In this document: in pieces, positions 10,957 to 11,779 of the stretch | Layout: every line of letters begins with the position of its first letter | Position numbering within the stretch: position 1 is the first letter of the stretch | Assembly (NCBI GenBank): GCA_947647645.1 | Contig: CANSLE010000046.1 | Location: 1 to 11,779, forward strand | Source: an uncultured Microbacterium sp. | GTDB lineage: Bacteria; Actinomycetota; Actinomycetes; Actinomycetales; Microbacteriaceae | DNA length: 11,779 nucleotides | Reading direction: 5' to 3' | Program-made: the position numbers and the translations under genes | The notes under the pieces: model-generated | Told to the model about the DNA's origin: nothing | Databases searched by the model: none | Seen by the model: only the letters and a program-made list of their open reading frames with translations

Positions 10957-11779
10957 GCCAGCCAGCGAGCGCACCGAGCGCAGCGTCCGGTCGGCGACGC
11001 TCACGCTCACGTGCTGCCCCCACGACAGCGAGAGCCGATCCTCCTCCATCCCGTCGCCGAACGCGACGAGCTGGTCGGACTCGACACGGAGGGTCAGCTC
11101 TCCCGCGTCCAATCGGCCCGCGAACAGGTCGGCGCCGGTGCTCGGCGACGGCCACGGTTCGCGGACGAACCACGCCAGCGAACGGTCCGTCGTGGCGGGG
11201 AGCGGAAGCTGCGGCGCTTGAATGCGTGCGATGGAGGCGCACCACCCCGTCGAGCCTGTGCCCGTGCTGACGATGACGCCCGACGACGACTGCCGTTCGC
11301 GGTGCCCGCCGACCTCCAGCGTGTAGCGCGCGGACTGGTGCCCGGGCTGGCCGATCATCACCTCGTTGAGCGCCGTGAGTGACTGGCCGTCGTCGGTGCG
11401 CACCTGCACCATCGTGCGCTCGCAGATCGGTGCATCGCCGGCGTGCGCCGCCGCGGCGAGAGCGACGCCCGCCGCCGGGGTGTGCGGGACGAGCACTCCG
11501 GCATTGACGCCCGGGAGCGGGTCGATGCCGATGACGGGTTGGATGCCGAGGTACTTGGCGACGTTGGCGACGAGCCCGTCCTGCCCGACGACGAGGACGA
11601 CGTCGTCGGGCTCGAAGACGAAGCGGGACAGCTCGCCGCGCTCCACGGCGGCCCGCCGCCAGTCGACGGGGAGCCCGGCGGAGACCTCGGCGAGGGCGGC
11701 GCGGGTGCGCTCGTGCCGCTCCTCCACGGCGGTGAGGCTCTGCCCGCGCTGATCGAGGTAGAAGGCGACCTGGCCGCGG
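10939..11779 (-). CDS. Divergent NAD(+) kinase-like protein, N-terminus beyond the window
   Basis: The reading frame is open to the right edge (279 residues visible), so the start lies outside; a GTG at 11727 is internal because coding-like sequence (GQVAFYLDQRGQSLTA) precedes it. The fold is that of NAD/diacylglycerol kinases. A GGDG-like loop appears as VVGQDGLVANVAKYL (visible residues about 63-77), followed by NEVMIG (138-143) and STGTGSTGW (171-179), which match the family's NE and TGSTAY motifs. NAD kinase makes NADP from NAD. The change of the second Gly to Gln in GGDG and the T-to-L change after it are unusual, so catalysis should not be assumed; the key Asp is kept. The C-terminus is Ser/Arg-rich. 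Its 3' end overlaps the sugar permease by 18 nt on the opposite strand. Confidence 0.75.
   Translation of the reverse strand, partial: RGQVAFYLDQRGQSLTAVEERHERTRAALAEVSAGLPVDWRRAAVERGELSRFVFEPDDVVLVVGQDGLVANVAKYLGIQPVIGIDPLPGVNAGVLVPHTPAAGVALAAAAHAGDAPICERTMVQVRTDDGQSLTALNEVMIGQPGHQSARYTLEVGGHRERQSSSGVIVSTGTGSTGWCASIARIQAPQLPLPATTDRSLAWFVREPWPSPSTGADLFAGRLDAGELTLRVESDQLVAFGDGMEEDRLSLSWGQHVSVSVADRTLRSVRSLAGSVRPG

Noticed and set aside
1..11779. Mobile element, prophage, CRISPR array or defence island
   Set aside because: There is no transposase, integrase, terminal inverted repeats, spaced direct repeats, tRNA-associated attachment site or local drop in GC.

Overview
The window is about 70% GC by eye, densely coding, and uses G- or C-ending codons. 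It also carries many copies of the octamer GGATGCCG (or its complement CGGCATCC). Together with the gene families, this points to an actinobacterium, most likely a Microbacteriaceae member such as Microbacterium. This is inferred from composition and protein character; no 16S or other marker gene is present. The window looks like ordinary chromosome: there is no transposase, integrase, phage gene, CRISPR array, rRNA or tRNA.

Layout. Positions 1-119 hold nothing assignable. On the minus strand, from right to left, are a DHA2-type drug exporter (2409-3848), a short MetE-like methyltransferase behind a structured-looking leader (1053-2231, leader 2244-2344), and a formyltetrahydrofolate deformylase, purU (120-1001). 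The last two form a compact one-carbon/methionine pair. On the plus strand are a COG3375-type GNAT acyltransferase (3902-4642), an unrecognised 132-aa protein (4652-5050), an ohrR-ohr organic hydroperoxide pair with an operator-like palindrome at its promoter (5100-6005), a strong terminator-like hairpin overlapping a possible 34-codon ORF, and an N-acylamino-acid racemase / o-succinylbenzoate synthase of the enolase superfamily (6223-7371). A flotillin-like SPFH protein (7503-8870, minus) converges on the racemase. It diverges from a small Tic20/DUF4870-like membrane protein (9004-9375, plus). A sugar-porter MFS permease follows (9493-10956, plus). It converges with, and overlaps by 18 nt, a divergent NAD-kinase-like gene (10939 to beyond the right edge, minus).

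How the genes may work together. MetE-like plus PurU would act on methyl and formyl folate or methionine. The GNAT and the racemase match two of the three enzymes of the known D-to-L amino acid N-succinyl pathway, but no hydrolase is present here. OhrR and Ohr are a self-contained peroxide-sensing and detoxifying unit.

The most notable non-coding signals are four. (1) A multi-helix 5' leader directly abuts the ribosome binding site of the MetE-like gene. (2) At least six genes have a TAnnnT hexamer 6-7 nt before the start codon, as expected for leaderless mRNAs, and this fixes several starts. (3) The octamer GGATGCCG is far over-represented and forces unusual codons. (4) Three inverted pairs of its GGATGCC core occur, one of them forming the hairpin after ohr. 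I saw no clear new multi-gene system; the leader and the octamer are the best candidates for something undescribed.
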